A stretch of 64,000 nt of DNA from contig NZ_FRDA01000009.1 in the NCBI RefSeq assembly GCF_900143095.1, forward strand, positions 62,001-126,000, in the 5' to 3' direction. The position numbers and the translations under genes were made by a program. This DNA is from Pseudomonas asturiensis. Lineage in GTDB: Bacteria > Pseudomonadota > Gammaproteobacteria > Pseudomonadales > Pseudomonadaceae. The notes beneath the pieces were generated by a model. It did no database searches. It was not told where the DNA came from and was given only the letters and a program-made list of their open reading frames with translations. Shown piece by piece: positions 54,491 to 64,000 of the stretch (position 1 is its first letter; each line of letters opens with the position of its first letter).

Positions 54491-54681
54491 GTGTAATTCC
54501 TTGTTACAGCTGAAATGACCCGATGAAGTGTAATGCACTCATTCGGGTGTTGCCCGTTCACGTTCAATCGACCGGGCTGAGCCGTGGAAGTTTTATCGGG
54601 TCTTGAGCGCCCGGCTCCGATGACCGGCCGCCGGGTGCCATAACCTGCGTTATGATGTGCGCTTTTACGACTGGGGTTGTC

Positions 54682-56049
<1,368 letters not shown>

Positions 56050-56055
56050 GCGGCG

Positions 56056-56424
56056 CTAGATTTCGATCAGCGCGGCCAGCTCGCGATCCAGCTCCTCTTC
56101 ATCGCCAAGGTTCAGCTCGACCAGCCGCTTCAAGTGGCTGATCGACTGCAGGCCGATGTGTCGACAGACAAAACCCAACTGGCGGTTATTGTCGTGGGTC
56201 AGGTGCACGTCCATTTTCACGTAGGCGTCAGGGCTGAGGTGGATGTCTACCTGAAAGTCCTGCGCGGCGTCTCCCGTCCAGGGATCGGGCCGCTCGATCA
56301 GCAGACCCTTGAGCGACAGGTCGACCAGTTGTACTTTCCAGTGGTTATCGCCTTGCATCAGGTCGGTTGTGGCGTCGAAAGCGATGCGTTTGAAACGTCG
56401 GCGATCTGCATGTGAGTCAGTCAT
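56056..56424 (-). CDS. PilZ-domain c-di-GMP receptor
   Basis: 122 residues from the ATG at 56424. PilZ motifs: RRRFKR (R-x-x-x-R, about residues 8-13) and DLSLKG (D/NxSxxG). This single-domain protein should bind c-di-GMP and signal to a partner, perhaps in motility or polysaccharide control. The longer frame from 56484 lacks a good start. It ends seven bases from the convergent radA. Confidence 0.9.
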   Translation of the reverse strand: MTDSHADRRRFKRIAFDATTDLMQGDNHWKVQLVDLSLKGLLIERPDPWTGDAAQDFQVDIHLSPDAYVKMDVHLTHDNNRQLGFVCRHIGLQSISHLKRLVELNLGDEEELDRELAALIEI

Positions 56425-56706
56425 CAAGTGAACTCTCTCGTTGCGGCTTCCCGGTGCCAGGAGCATGGCGTTGCGGCTGATCAATACGGTCTTTCATGCA
56501 CCATAGACCTGAAAGAGGCCGTCGGACAGATGGCCGTCACAGTTTTATTGCCCATCTGTCCGCGAGCGCACGCCGGACGCTCTATGCCGGGTATCTGCCT
56601 TAATTGATCAAATTTCGGTCTAGACCATCGTGGGGGGTGGCCTTTCGCTGTGACAGCGCTAAACTCGCATTGCTTGCCTTCTAGTCAACTCTGCTGGAAT
56701 AAAAAA

Positions 56707-58782
56707 ATGAAAAATAATAATAGTCTGATGCGCCACGTTCCCTGGCTCATCGTCGCAATTGTTGGAGCATGTGCTCTGGGGGTCGTGGCCTTGCGCCGCG
56801 GTGAGGCGATCAACGCCTTGTGGATAGTGGTCGCGGCGGTTGCCATCTATCTGGTTGCTTATCGTTACTACAGTCTTTTCATCGCCAATCACGTCATGCA
56901 ACTCGACCCGCTGCGCGCAACGCCTGCAGTGGTGAACAACGATGGTCTGGACTATGTGCCGACCAACAAACACATTCTTTTCGGTCACCACTTTGCGGCC
57001 ATCGCAGGCGCAGGCCCGCTGGTCGGTCCGGTACTGGCGGCGCAGATGGGGTATCTGCCCGGCACGCTGTGGCTGATTGCCGGTGTGGTATTGGCCGGTG
57101 CAGTACAGGACTTCATGATCCTGTTCCTCTCCACACGCCGTAACGGTCGCTCGCTGGGCGACATGGTGCGCGAGGAGATGGGCCGTATTCCCGGCACCAT
57201 CGCCTTGTTCGGCTGCTTCCTGATCATGATCATCATCCTCGCGGTGCTGGCGCTGATCGTGGTGAAAGCCCTGGCAGAGAGCCCGTGGGGCATGTTCACC
57301 GTCATGGCGACCATCCCGATTGCGATGTTCATGGGCATTTACATGCGCTACATCCGCCCGGGCCGTATCGGTGAAATCTCCATCATCGGCGTGATTCTGC
57401 TGCTGGCCTCCATCTGGATCGGCGGCGCAGTCGCGGCCGACCCGACCTGGGGCCCGGCGTTCACCTTCACCGGCGTACAGATCACCTGGATGCTGGTGGG
57501 CTATGGCTTTGTGGCGGCGATGCTGCCGGTCTGGCTGCTGCTGGCACCCCGTGACTACCTGTCGACCTTTTTGAAGATCGGCACCATCGTGGCCCTGGCG
57601 ATCGGCATCCTGATCCTGGCACCCGAGCTGAAAATGCCGGCCCTGACCCAGTTCACCAACGGTACGGGTCCGGTCTGGAAGGGCGCTCTGTTCCCGTTCC
57701 TGTTCATCACCATCGCGTGCGGTGCGGTATCGGGCTTCCACGCGCTGATCTCTTCGGGCACCACGCCCAAGCTGCTGGATAACGAGAAGAACGCCCGTTA
57801 CATCGGTTACGGCGGCATGCTCATGGAATCTTTCGTGGCCATCATGGCGATGGTTGCCGCTTCGGTGATCGAGCCAGGTGTTTACTTCGCCATGAACAGC
57901 CCGGCGGCCGTGGTTGGCAGCGACGTGGTATCGGTTGCGCAGACCGTCACCAGTTGGGGCTTCACCATTACGCCTGAACAGCTGACGGCGGTGGCCAAGG
58001 ACATCGGCGAGAACACTGTTCTGGCCCGTGCCGGCGGTGCACCGACGCTCGCAGTCGGTATCGCGCAGATCCTGCACCAGGTGCTGCCGGGTGAAAACAC
58101 CATGGCGTTCTGGTACCACTTCGCGATCCTGTTCGAAGCCCTGTTCATCCTGACGGCGGTGGACGCCGGTACGCGTGCCGGTCGCTTCATGCTGCAGGAC
58201 TTGCTGGGCAGCTTCGTTCCCGCGCTCAAACGTACGGAGTCCTGGACCGCCAACGCCATCGGCACCGGTGGTTGCGTCGCGCTCTGGGGTTATCTGCTGT
58301 ATCAGGGTGTGATCGATCCGCTGGGAGGCATCAACACCTTGTGGCCGCTGTTCGGTATCTCCAACCAGATGCTGGCCGGTATCGCGCTGATGCTCGCAAG
58401 CGTCGTGCTGATCAAGATGAAGCGTCAGCGCTACGTCTGGGTCACCATGCTGCCCGCCACCTGGCTGCTGATCTGCACCGTGACCGCAGGCCTGATCAAA
58501 CTGTTCGACTCCAACCCTGCCGTTGGCTTCCTGGCCCTGGCCAAGAAATACAGCGCAGCGGCGGAAGCCGGTCAGATTCTCGCCCCGGCCAAGACCATGG
58601 ACCAGATGCAGCATGTGATCTTCAACGCGTACACCAACGCGGGCCTGACCATACTGTTCCTGTTCGTGGTGTTCAGTATCCTGTTCTACGCCCTGAAAGT
58701 CGGCATTGCGGCCTGGGGCAAGAAGGAGCGTACCGACAAGGAAGCGCCGTTCCAGGCCATGCCGCCAGCGTCGCAGGTGTGA
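56707..58782 (+). CDS. cstA: CstA-family peptide/pyruvate transporter
   Basis: 691 residues, 16-18 predicted helices. Diagnostic blocks: TNKHILFGHHFAAIAGAGPLVGP, STRRNGRSLGDMVREEMG and GVSGFHALISSGTTPK-like (CGAVSGFHALISSG). It belongs with E. coli CstA/BtsT, which take up peptides or pyruvate in starvation. It is followed by yjiX and yjiA homologues, matching the E. coli btsT-yjiX-yjiA order. Confidence 0.93.
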   Translation: MKNNNSLMRHVPWLIVAIVGACALGVVALRRGEAINALWIVVAAVAIYLVAYRYYSLFIANHVMQLDPLRATPAVVNNDGLDYVPTNKHILFGHHFAAIAGAGPLVGPVLAAQMGYLPGTLWLIAGVVLAGAVQDFMILFLSTRRNGRSLGDMVREEMGRIPGTIALFGCFLIMIIILAVLALIVVKALAESPWGMFTVMATIPIAMFMGIYMRYIRPGRIGEISIIGVILLLASIWIGGAVAADPTWGPAFTFTGVQITWMLVGYGFVAAMLPVWLLLAPRDYLSTFLKIGTIVALAIGILILAPELKMPALTQFTNGTGPVWKGALFPFLFITIACGAVSGFHALISSGTTPKLLDNEKNARYIGYGGMLMESFVAIMAMVAASVIEPGVYFAMNSPAAVVGSDVVSVAQTVTSWGFTITPEQLTAVAKDIGENTVLARAGGAPTLAVGIAQILHQVLPGENTMAFWYHFAILFEALFILTAVDAGTRAGRFMLQDLLGSFVPALKRTESWTANAIGTGGCVALWGYLLYQGVIDPLGGINTLWPLFGISNQMLAGIALMLASVVLIKMKRQRYVWVTMLPATWLLICTVTAGLIKLFDSNPAVGFLALAKKYSAAAEAGQILAPAKTMDQMQHVIFNAYTNAGLTILFLFVVFSILFYALKVGIAAWGKKERTDKEAPFQAMPPASQV

Positions 58783-58809
58783 CGATGGTCGCCCACAGAG
58801 GATTTGCCA

Positions 58810-59007
58810 ATGTTCAATGACCTGAGTCGTCTCGGGAAATACCTCGGTCAGGCCGCACGCCTGATGGTGGGCATGCCGGACTACGACACGTACGTCGAGC
58901 ATATGCAGACCACGCACCCGGACAAGCCGATGATGACCTACGAGCAGTTCTTTCGGGAGCGGCAAGAAGCGCGTTACGGCGGCAAGGGTGGCCCGAAGTG
59001 CTGCTGA
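58810..59007 (+). CDS. yjiX: YbdD/YjiX-family small protein
   Basis: 65 residues with family motif MVGMPDYDTYVEHMQTTHP and C-terminal GGKGGPKCC. GAGGA lies upstream. It is linked to CstA-family transporters in many bacteria; its own function is not established. A terminator follows. Confidence 0.93.
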   Translation: MFNDLSRLGKYLGQAARLMVGMPDYDTYVEHMQTTHPDKPMMTYEQFFRERQEARYGGKGGPKCC

Positions 59008-59037
59008 TCCTCTGATCTGCGTTATCGTTTGACTCGA

Positions 59038-59069
59038 CGCGCCACAGGCTGTTACCTGTGGCGCGTTTT
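59038..59069 (+). terminator. Rho-independent terminator after yjiX
   Basis: Stem CGCGCCACAGG / CCTGTGGCGCG, loop CTGTTA, followed by TTTT. It separates cstA-yjiX from the yjiA homologue, whose start is 34 bases later. Confidence 0.85.
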
Positions 59070-59102
59070 CATTTCAGCCAAATGCATCATGCCTGGAGCT
59101 TT

Positions 59103-60080
59103 ATGAGCGAGTTGCAACCTATCCCCGTCACTGTGCTGACCGGCTTTCTCGGCGCAGGCAAGACCACGCTCTTGCGCCATCTGCTCAAGGCCGAGCACGG
59201 CCTGAAGATTGCCGTGATCGAGAACGAGTTCAGCGATGCCGGCATCGACAGCCAGTTGCTGGGCACTGACCCCGTGCAAGTCATGACCCTGTCCAATGGC
59301 TGCGTCTGCTGCACCATCCACACGGACCTGACCAAAGCGCTGTACCTGCTGCTCGAACGCCTGGACAGCGGCGAAATCGCCTTCGACCGGCTGGTGATCG
59401 AATGCACCGGCCTGGCCGATCCTGCTCCCGTTGCGCAGACTTTTTTCATCGACGAAGAACTGCGTGAGCGCTATATCCTTGACGGCATCATCACCCTGGT
59501 CGATGCCGCGCACGCTGACACTCACCTGAGCCAGACCATCGCCCAGGCGCAGATCGGCTTTGCCGACCGGTTGCTGGTGAGCAAGCGCGATCTGGTGGAC
59601 GACGCCGCATTTGAAGCCCTCAGTGCGCGCTTGACCCGCATCAACCGCCGCGCTCCGATCCGTATCGTCGAGCACGGCAGAATCGATCTGGCCGAATTGC
59701 TCGACGTGCGTGGCTTCAACCTCAATGCCGACCTTGGCGGCGGCATAGTCCTGCGTCCCCTGGCGCCGGTCGGCAACTCCGGCGATCGCATCACCAGCCT
59801 CGTCCTGCGCAGCGACAAGCCCCTGGATCTGGACCGTCTCAGCGAATTCATGAACGAACTGCTGGAAGACCACGGCAAACAGCTGCTGCGCTACAAAGGC
59901 GTGCTCAACATCGCGGGTGAAGACCGGCGCATGGTGTTTCAGGGCGTGCTCAAGCTGTATGGCTTCGACTGGGACACCGAATGGGCCGAAGGCGAGCCGC
60001 GCGAGAGCGTGATCGTGTTCATCGCCGATGAGCTGCCGGAGGAGAAGATTCGGGCGGGATTCGAGGCGATGTTGGGTTGA
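59103..60080 (+). CDS. yjiA: CobW/COG0523-family GTPase (YjiA-like)
   Basis: 325 residues from the ATG at 59103. G1 GFLGAGKTT, the metal-binding CxCC motif GCVCCTI, G3 ECTGLADPAP and the G4-like SKRDLV. The C-terminal CobW domain is present. These GTPases are metal chaperones; YjiA binds zinc and other metals. In this window it remains next to cstA-yjiX as in E. coli. Confidence 0.93.
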   Translation: MSELQPIPVTVLTGFLGAGKTTLLRHLLKAEHGLKIAVIENEFSDAGIDSQLLGTDPVQVMTLSNGCVCCTIHTDLTKALYLLLERLDSGEIAFDRLVIECTGLADPAPVAQTFFIDEELRERYILDGIITLVDAAHADTHLSQTIAQAQIGFADRLLVSKRDLVDDAAFEALSARLTRINRRAPIRIVEHGRIDLAELLDVRGFNLNADLGGGIVLRPLAPVGNSGDRITSLVLRSDKPLDLDRLSEFMNELLEDHGKQLLRYKGVLNIAGEDRRMVFQGVLKLYGFDWDTEWAEGEPRESVIVFIADELPEEKIRAGFEAMLG

Positions 60081-60114
60081 AGAGCTTCCAGGGAGAGGCC
60101 GTATTTGAGTCTTT

Positions 60115-61284
60115 TCAAGAACGGCTTCTTCTGACGCTGAGCGAGTAGACACTCAGCGCCAGCGCTGAAAGCGCGATGCACACACATGTAAAGGGCGCGG
60201 GGTGCCCTTCCGGTAGTACGCTCGAGATCAGTGCACAGCACGCGGCTACCGCCTGATGAATGAAGCCTGTAAGTGCCATCGTGTGAGGGCCTGCCACAGG
60301 CGTGCTCTGGCTGGCGAGGGACTGGCAAAGCGGATAGACGATGCCCTGGCCCATCAGCAGCAGGCAGTAAGGCAGCCAGAGTAAAGCGGCTGACGCGGGA
60401 TAAAACACTTGCCCTGCGCCCATCAGCAGAGCGCCTCCTGTGAGGCATTTCAATCCGATCAACAGCCCCTGTTGCTGGCTGCACCTCGTGATCAGTCGAT
60501 TGACCGATAAGGCGCCCAGCAGATAGGCGCCGCTGATGGGCCAGCCGATCCAGCCATACTCCAGGACCGTCCAGTTGAAGTGCAGTTGAAAGATGGCGGG
60601 CCCGCTTGCACCGAAAAGGACGACCACCCCATACCCCAGCCCGCCTGCCAGCACCGGGCTTATAAATCCTGGATCCCGAATCAGGCTCCCATACGAGGGG
60701 GGTGGTTGTGCGCGGTGGCGTTTAAAAGGAGTGGCCGCAGCCAACAACCTTGTTGGCAAGATTGCCAGAGCACCTGACGTCGCGCTGGCCAAAAATACCG
60801 CCTGCCAGCCCCAGGCTGCATGCAGAAGGGAGCCGCCAAACTGCGCGACGCCTAACGCCAGGACGAAACAGACAGAAAGCCAACTCAGCGCAGCGGGCAA
60901 TTGTTGTGCGCTATAACTGTCGCGTAAGAGCGTGCGGGCCATGACTGAAATACCACCCGCCGCAGTCCCTTGAGCCACGCGGCAGATCAGAAATGTAGAG
61001 GTGTCAGTCGATAACGCAATCCATAAACTGCCCACTGCAAACAACGCCAGCGCCCAGATCAGTGTCCTCCGGCTACCCAGCTTTACAGCAAGCTTGCCCC
61101 ATAACAACATCGTCAACCCCATGCCAATCAGAAAGCTCGACAGCGTCAGCGCCGAAAAATGATCGGGCGCATTTAAATCTTCTGCTATCGAAGGCAGGGA
61201 CGGCAGATGAAGCGTTATGCCTGACTGAGCAACCAGCACGGCCAGGCATGGGATCAGCAGGCGGCTTTCGACTTTCATGAGCAT
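60115..61284 (-). CDS. MFS transporter, Bcr/CflA-like drug exporter
   Basis: 389 residues, 12 helices. The start LIPCLAVLVAQSGITLHLPSLPSIAEDL and the RVAQGTAAGGISVMARTLLRD segment resemble Bcr/CflA exporters of bicyclomycin and other compounds. Either ATG (61284 or 61278) is possible. Convergent with yjiA. Confidence 0.85.
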   Translation of the reverse strand: MLMKVESRLLIPCLAVLVAQSGITLHLPSLPSIAEDLNAPDHFSALTLSSFLIGMGLTMLLWGKLAVKLGSRRTLIWALALFAVGSLWIALSTDTSTFLICRVAQGTAAGGISVMARTLLRDSYSAQQLPAALSWLSVCFVLALGVAQFGGSLLHAAWGWQAVFLASATSGALAILPTRLLAAATPFKRHRAQPPPSYGSLIRDPGFISPVLAGGLGYGVVVLFGASGPAIFQLHFNWTVLEYGWIGWPISGAYLLGALSVNRLITRCSQQQGLLIGLKCLTGGALLMGAGQVFYPASAALLWLPYCLLLMGQGIVYPLCQSLASQSTPVAGPHTMALTGFIHQAVAACCALISSVLPEGHPAPFTCVCIALSALALSVYSLSVRRSRS

Positions 61285-61653
61285 GATGGTTTTTATTGAA
61301 CAGGAGAGGGGTTGGGTTCTGTCATGGCTAGACCGCTACCGGGCGATCCAGGGAGTGGCTTCCTAGTCTTTCAGCAGTGTGGTCATTAGCGATATTTCAC
61401 AGTGACGCTTGTGTTCGCGGGGGCTGTACATCGAATCGCTAGCTTTTCACTGATCAGTTTCGACGTCTGTAGGTTGATTCCGCACCTGTTGGTCTGCGTT
61501 GTGTTTCCTCTGTAAGGAATATCTTGTTTTGCCTTAGCCACCCTCCGGCAGCTCAACGAACGGATGACAGCCATGGCGAGTCGCCGGTTACGTAGTGTCC
61601 AAACGCTCCGACGAGCTGCTGGAAGACAAATCCCTCAAATGCACGGGCAATAA
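61285..61653. other. Intergenic region with an uncertain short ORF
   Basis: About 370 bases. An open frame on the minus strand (61386-61574, 62 codons) encodes GINLQTSKLISEKLAIRCT and similar; I do not recognise it and it has no signal peptide or good ribosome-binding site, so it is not called. Otherwise nothing is seen. Confidence 0.5.
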
Positions 61654-61684
61654 AAAACCCCGGCTCTTTCGAGTCGGGGTTTTT
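61654..61684 (-). terminator. Rho-independent terminator after glyA
   Basis: AAAACCCCGGCT and AGTCGGGGTTTT around CTTTCG, with T-rich flanks on the minus strand. It lies 25 bases after the glyA stop. Confidence 0.85.
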
Positions 61685-61708
61685 GGTTACCGCGTCAAAC
61701 GGATCTGA

Positions 61709-62962
61709 TCAAGCGCCGTAAACCGGCAGCTTGGCGCAGATGGCCTTGACCTTCTCGCGTACCGCGTCGATCACGGCTTCGTTGTTCAGGTCAGCCAGGA
61801 TGTCGCAGATCCAGCCAGCCAGTTCCTTGCACTCTGCTTCCTTGAAGCCGCGAGTGGTCACTGCCGGGGTGCCGAAGCGCAGGCCGGAGGTGACGAACGG
61901 AGAGCGTGGGTCGTTCGGGACGGAGTTTTTGTTGACGGTGATGAAGGCACGACCCAGGGCGGCGTCGGCGTCTTTACCGGAGATGTCCTGCTTGATCAGC
62001 GACAGCAGGAACAGGTGGTTTTCAGTACCGCCGGATACCACGTCGAAACCGCGTTCGATGAACACGCCGGCCATGGCCTTGGCGTTCTTGACCACTTGCT
62101 GCTGGTACGCCTTGAACTCAGGCTGCAGCGCTTCCTTGAAGCACACGGCCTTGGCGGCAATGACGTGTTCCAGCGGGCCGCCTTGTGCGCCTGGGAATAC
62201 GGCCGAGTTCAGCTTTTTCTCGATGTCGGCGTTGGCGCGAGCCAGGATCAGACCGCCACGTGGACCGCGCAGGGTCTTGTGGGTGGTGGTGGTCACGACG
62301 TCAGCGAAAGGCACCGGGTTCGGGTAGACGCCAGCGGCGACCAGACCGGCCACGTGGGCCATGTCGACGAACAGGTAGGCACCGACCTTGTCAGCGATGG
62401 CGCGGAAGCGCGGGAAGTCCAGAATCTGCGAGTAGGCAGAGAAACCGGCCACGATCATTTTTGGCTTGTGCTCAACGGCCAGACGCTCGACTTCGTCGTA
62501 GTCGATCATGCCGTTGGCGTCGATGCCGTACTGCACTGCGTTGTACAGCTTGCCCGACGACGAAACGCTCGCGCCGTGGGTCAGGTGACCGCCGTGTGCC
62601 AGGCTCATGCCCAGAATAGTGTCGCCGCCCTGCAGCAGCGCCAGGTACACAGCCGAGTTGGCTTGCGAGCCTGCGTGCGGCTGGACGTTGGCGTAATCGG
62701 CGCCGAACAGTTCCTTGGCACGGTCGATGGCCAGTTGCTCGACCACGTCTACGTATTCGCAGCCGCCGTAGTAACGCTTGCCTGGGTAGCCTTCGGCGTA
62801 CTTGTTGGTCAGGACCGAGCCCTGAGCTTCCATGACGGCCGGACTGGTGTAGTTTTCCGAGGCAATCAGCTCGATGTGTTCTTCCTGACGCTGAGCTTCT
62901 TGCTCCATGGCGGCAAACAGATCGGCGTCGTACTTCGCGAGAGTCAAATCACGGCTGAACAT
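61709..62962 (-). CDS. glyA: Serine hydroxymethyltransferase
   Basis: 417 residues from the ATG at 62962 (TTGAGGA upstream), the exact bacterial length. PLP-lysine region TTTTHKTLRGPRGG, start-region IELIASENYTSPAVMEAQGS, and the GGHLTHG and NKYAEGYPGKRYYGGCEYVD blocks. It converts serine and tetrahydrofolate to glycine and methylene-THF. Pseudomonads often have more than one glyA copy. Confidence 0.96.
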   Translation of the reverse strand: MFSRDLTLAKYDADLFAAMEQEAQRQEEHIELIASENYTSPAVMEAQGSVLTNKYAEGYPGKRYYGGCEYVDVVEQLAIDRAKELFGADYANVQPHAGSQANSAVYLALLQGGDTILGMSLAHGGHLTHGASVSSSGKLYNAVQYGIDANGMIDYDEVERLAVEHKPKMIVAGFSAYSQILDFPRFRAIADKVGAYLFVDMAHVAGLVAAGVYPNPVPFADVVTTTTHKTLRGPRGGLILARANADIEKKLNSAVFPGAQGGPLEHVIAAKAVCFKEALQPEFKAYQQQVVKNAKAMAGVFIERGFDVVSGGTENHLFLLSLIKQDISGKDADAALGRAFITVNKNSVPNDPRSPFVTSGLRFGTPAVTTRGFKEAECKELAGWICDILADLNNEAVIDAVREKVKAICAKLPVYGA

Positions 62963-63167
62963 GGCAGTCCTCAAGGGGGCATGGCGGAAAAGGGGGGCAT
63001 TCTAACCCATCGGGTTTTATCTGGCATATGAAAGGCAGTCATGTGACAGATGAATGGGGTGCAGCTTGCGCCAGAGTGAGGGTTCCCGCGCTTCAGTGCT
63101 CGGCGTCGTACACTCGTCAAAAAGGGCGTGGAATCGAGCTGAACAGTGATGGCTGGCTGAACACTTC

Positions 63168-63257
63168 GTGGGAGCGGACTTGTCCGCGAAGACTGAGTTT
63201 CAGGCGCCATACATTGGCTGAATGTACTGGCCCCTTCGCGGACAAGTCCGCTCCCAC
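63168..63257. repeat. REP palindrome, GTGGGAGCGGACTTGTCCGC class
   Basis: 90 bases with GTGGGAGCGGACTTGTCCGC and its exact inverse GCGGACAAGTCCGCTCCCAC at the ends. Confidence 0.9.
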
Positions 63258-63283
63258 TGGCTAATGGGACCGGTTTTCACTCC

Positions 63284-63373
63284 GTGGGAGCGGACTTGTC
63301 CGCGAAAGCCATGGGTCAGACGACCCTGCTTCAGCGGATGTGCCGGCCTCTTCGTGAGCAAGCTCACTCCCAC
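63284..63373. repeat. REP palindrome, same class, right arm diverged
   Basis: 90 bases; left arm as above, right arm GTGAGCAAGCTCACTCCCAC. Confidence 0.85.
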
Positions 63374-63395
63374 CGGGATGTGAACTGCGCACTCC

Positions 63396-63478
63396 GTGGG
63401 AGGCGGCTTGCCGGCGATAGCGCCAGGCCAGGCGCTGCCAGGCCGACTGAAAACCGCATCGCCGGCAAGCCGCCCCAC
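63396..63478. repeat. REP palindrome, GTGGGAGGCGGCTTGCCGGC class
   Basis: 83 bases; GTGGGAGGCGGCTTGCCGGC at the left and GCCGGCAAGCCGCCCCAC at the right. This puts both REP classes side by side within 310 bases, between glyA and the EAL gene. Confidence 0.88.
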
Positions 63479-63537
63479 AGGGTCTGCACTTGTCCATTAC
63501 GAACGATGGATACCGTAAGCATCAGTCACAAGCCCGT

Positions 63538-64000
63538 TCAATCCAGCATGAACAACGCATCATTGCTGAACTGCGCTTCGAACTGGTGGGCGGGCATCGG
63601 GCGGCCGAAGAGGTAGCCCTGCACTTCGTCGCAGCCGTGTTCGCGCAGGAAGTCCAGTTGCTCCTGGGTTTCCACACCTTCGGCAATCACCGCCAGATTC
63701 AGGCTGTGGGCCATGGCGATGATTGCCCGGGCGATCTGCGCGTCCTGCTCGCCGGAAGGCAGGCCGTCGACGAAGGTGCGGTCGATTTTCAATACGTCGA
63801 TCGGGAATTGCTTGAGGTAGTTCAGCGACGAGTAGCCCGTGCCGAAATCATCCACCGCAATGCTGAGGCCCAGGTTCTTGAGGCCGTCGAGGATCTGCAT
63901 GGCCTCATTGACCTCGCGCATCAGGATGCTTTCGGTCAGCTCCAGCTCCAGGCACGCCGGTGAGAGGCCGGTCTGATTCAGGATGTTGGCGATGCGTTTG
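63538..64000 (-). CDS. EAL-domain c-di-GMP phosphodiesterase, C-terminal part
   Basis: The frame is open to the window's right edge, so the start lies beyond it. Motifs DDFGTGYSSL, KIDRTFV, AEGVET and QGYLFGRPMP show an intact EAL domain C-terminal half. An ELTES motif precedes them near 63930. It should hydrolyse c-di-GMP. Upstream domains (sensor, GGDEF) are unknown. Confidence 0.92.
   Translation of the reverse strand, partial: KRIANILNQTGLSPACLELELTESILMREVNEAMQILDGLKNLGLSIAVDDFGTGYSSLNYLKQFPIDVLKIDRTFVDGLPSGEQDAQIARAIIAMAHSLNLAVIAEGVETQEQLDFLREHGCDEVQGYLFGRPMPAHQFEAQFSNDALFMLD

Noticed and set aside
56659..58965. 768-codon open frame on the minus strand
   Set aside because: Shadow of cstA on the other strand; composition is rich in His, Gln, Arg and Asp with no family motif.
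61386..61574. 62-codon minus-strand frame
   Set aside because: No ribosome-binding site, signal or recognised domain; could be a remnant but cannot be supported.

Overview
The window is GC-rich bacterial DNA of the genus Pseudomonas, most likely the P. syringae species complex. This rests on the gene complement (cyanide-insensitive bd oxidase, Amn, AidB, RhlE, HrpB, a PaoABC-type aldehyde oxidoreductase, cstA-yjiX-yjiA), on typical Pseudomonas REP palindromes (GTGGGAGCGGACTTGTCCGC and GTGGGAGGCGGCTTGCCGGC types), and on an IS1182-type element of a kind common in that group. I ran no database search; family names come from recognising motifs and overall protein sequence.

Layout. 1-11.5 kb is core genome: the end of a sensor kinase, aidB, amn, rluE, an Lrp-type regulator, a probable small RNA, a Gln-rich secreted protein, a FieF-type metal exporter, a lipoprotein and the helicase hrpB. 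11.4-21.2 kb is a foreign island. It is bracketed by two 85-bp imperfect direct repeats of the 3' end of hrpB. Inside are a decayed nucleotidyltransferase, a GFA-family enzyme, a complete IS element that carries a barstar-like gene as passenger, a frameshifted acetyltransferase, an AT-rich gene of unknown function with a HEPN-like motif, and a two-gene Hachiman anti-phage system (hamA, hamB). No integrase remains.

21.3-40.9 kb is core or semi-core: stress and membrane proteins, an unusual hydrolase/ATP-grasp/PEP-utiliser fusion, an NYN nuclease beside a DnaQ-like exonuclease, a second Lrp regulator, a YedA-type exporter, rhlE, a flavoprotein, a histone-deacetylase-like hydrolase, tesB with a HAD phosphatase, a secreted hydrolase, a YpfJ metallopeptidase and an MFS exporter. 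41.07-41.77 kb holds three tandem copies of a roughly 258-bp unit, each with a REP palindrome; the first two also contain a degenerate copy of the trmA 3' end.

41.8-64 kb is core: a purine permease-trmA operon, a three-subunit molybdenum aldehyde oxidoreductase, the cioA-cioB-cydX-like terminal oxidase operon, rlmG, a lone LuxR-type HTH, fpr, mscL, radA, a PilZ protein, cstA-yjiX-yjiA, a Bcr/CflA exporter, glyA, three REPs and the C-terminal end of an EAL phosphodiesterase.

The main biological interest is the island. It combines a known defence system, an uncharacterised neighbouring gene, a barstar gene that travels inside an insertion sequence, and an apparent integration site that rebuilds the end of hrpB.
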